Assembly (NCBI RefSeq): GCF_000471905.2
Contig: NW_006499763.1
Coordinates: forward strand, 506,239-570,238
DNA from: Amborella trichopoda
Taxonomy: Eukaryota; Streptophyta; Magnoliopsida; Amborellales; Amborellaceae
Direction of reading: 5' to 3'
DNA: 64,000 nt
Made by a program: the position numbers and the translations under genes. Position 1 is the first letter of the stretch, and the number at the start of each line of letters is the position of its first letter. This document shows, in pieces, positions 63,562 to 64,000 of the stretch. The notes below the pieces were generated by a model. The model was not told the DNA's origin and did not search any database. It saw only the letters and a program-made list of their open reading frames with translations.

Positions 63562-64000
63562 CGCCTATAGGCCAAAATGAATAATGATTTCGCCTACCCT
63601 CATCACCGTCCAAATTTCATCGCGGTCACGATTGTCCAATAGTATTTTATTTTTCATTTTTTTCTACAAATCAGAATGACCTGGAATTTGGAGGGTATGC
63701 ACATCTTATTGAGGCGCATCTAATAAAAATATAAAAAAAATTAGCCGCAAAACAAGTTGACCAAAATACCCCCGAAAAGTTTCGGGGGTATTTTGGTCCA
63801 TTTTTTTCATGTAAAATACTTTTTTTATATTTTTCGAAAATTCCCCTATTTTTGATAAATGCACGCTCCAAATTTCAAGTCATTCCGATTTGTAGAAAAA
63901 AAATGAAAAATGAGACACTACCAGACAATCGTGACCGCGTGCTGAACTTTGGACGGTGATTGGGGTAGGCGAAATCACTGTTCATTTTCGCCTATAGGCA
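63562..64000. mobile_element. Family-C foldback element reaching the window end
   Basis: The left end CGCCTATAGGCCAAAATGAA (then TTTCGCCTACCCTCATCACC) is mirrored by the right end GGTGATTGGGGTAGGCGAAA ... TTTTCGCCTATAGGCA at the last base. The centre holds an 18-bp perfect palindrome arm (GACCAAAATACCCCCGAA) at 63759-63798. Non-coding. The right flank is outside, so the target duplication cannot be checked. Confidence 0.82.

Overview
This is nuclear DNA from a flowering plant. It is AT-rich, with long introns, pyrimidine/purine microsatellites, one run of Ns (5550-6115) and many decayed transposable elements. Three multi-exon genes can be read with confidence by joining exons at splice sites that keep the frame. 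The species cannot be fixed from this sequence alone. Repeated RTE-type LINE fragments would suit several lineages, including magnoliids and basal eudicots, but that is only a guess.

Region by region: (1) 266-19894, + strand, holds the last seven coding exons of a phosphoglycerate-mutase-like (histidine phosphatase superfamily) gene whose 5' end lies before the window. Its first visible intron is about 9.6 kb and carries a 161-bp foldback element with a 9-bp target duplication, two antisense RTE LINE remnants and the assembly gap. The next intron carries two more RTE 3' ends. One intron of this gene uses a GC-AG splice pair, and the last coding exon is preceded by a duplicated decoy acceptor. 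(2) 19895-48192 is about 28 kb of intergenic repeat land: foldback/MITE elements, a tandem-repeat cluster, an L1-type LINE remnant, and at least five LTR-retrotransposon remnants with recognisable primer-binding sites. One is a chromovirus reduced to a fusion of gag start and integrase end. (3) 48193-52812, + strand, is a complete six-exon beta-D-xylosidase gene (BXL6 type, glycoside hydrolase family 3, 798 codons). (4) 52813-56643 is intergenic and holds a 574-bp foldback element with a clean 9-bp target-site duplication. (5) 56644-60249, - strand, holds the last five coding exons of an ODR4-homologue gene. Its 5' exons were not found before the window end. One of its introns contains a frameshifted coding remnant of unknown family, and the upstream intron holds a MITE and another RTE remnant. 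(6) 63562-64000 is another foldback element whose end coincides with the window end.

The three genes are unrelated in pathway: sugar-phosphate or phosphatase-like metabolism, cell-wall xylan/arabinan trimming, and ER-membrane UFMylation. No operon-like or clustered system is present. The most interesting material is repetitive: several short foldback families in which two share the same palindromic core but carry different terminal repeats, plus the splice-site oddities of the phosphoglycerate-mutase-like gene. I found nothing that supports a new defence, biosynthetic or regulatory system.
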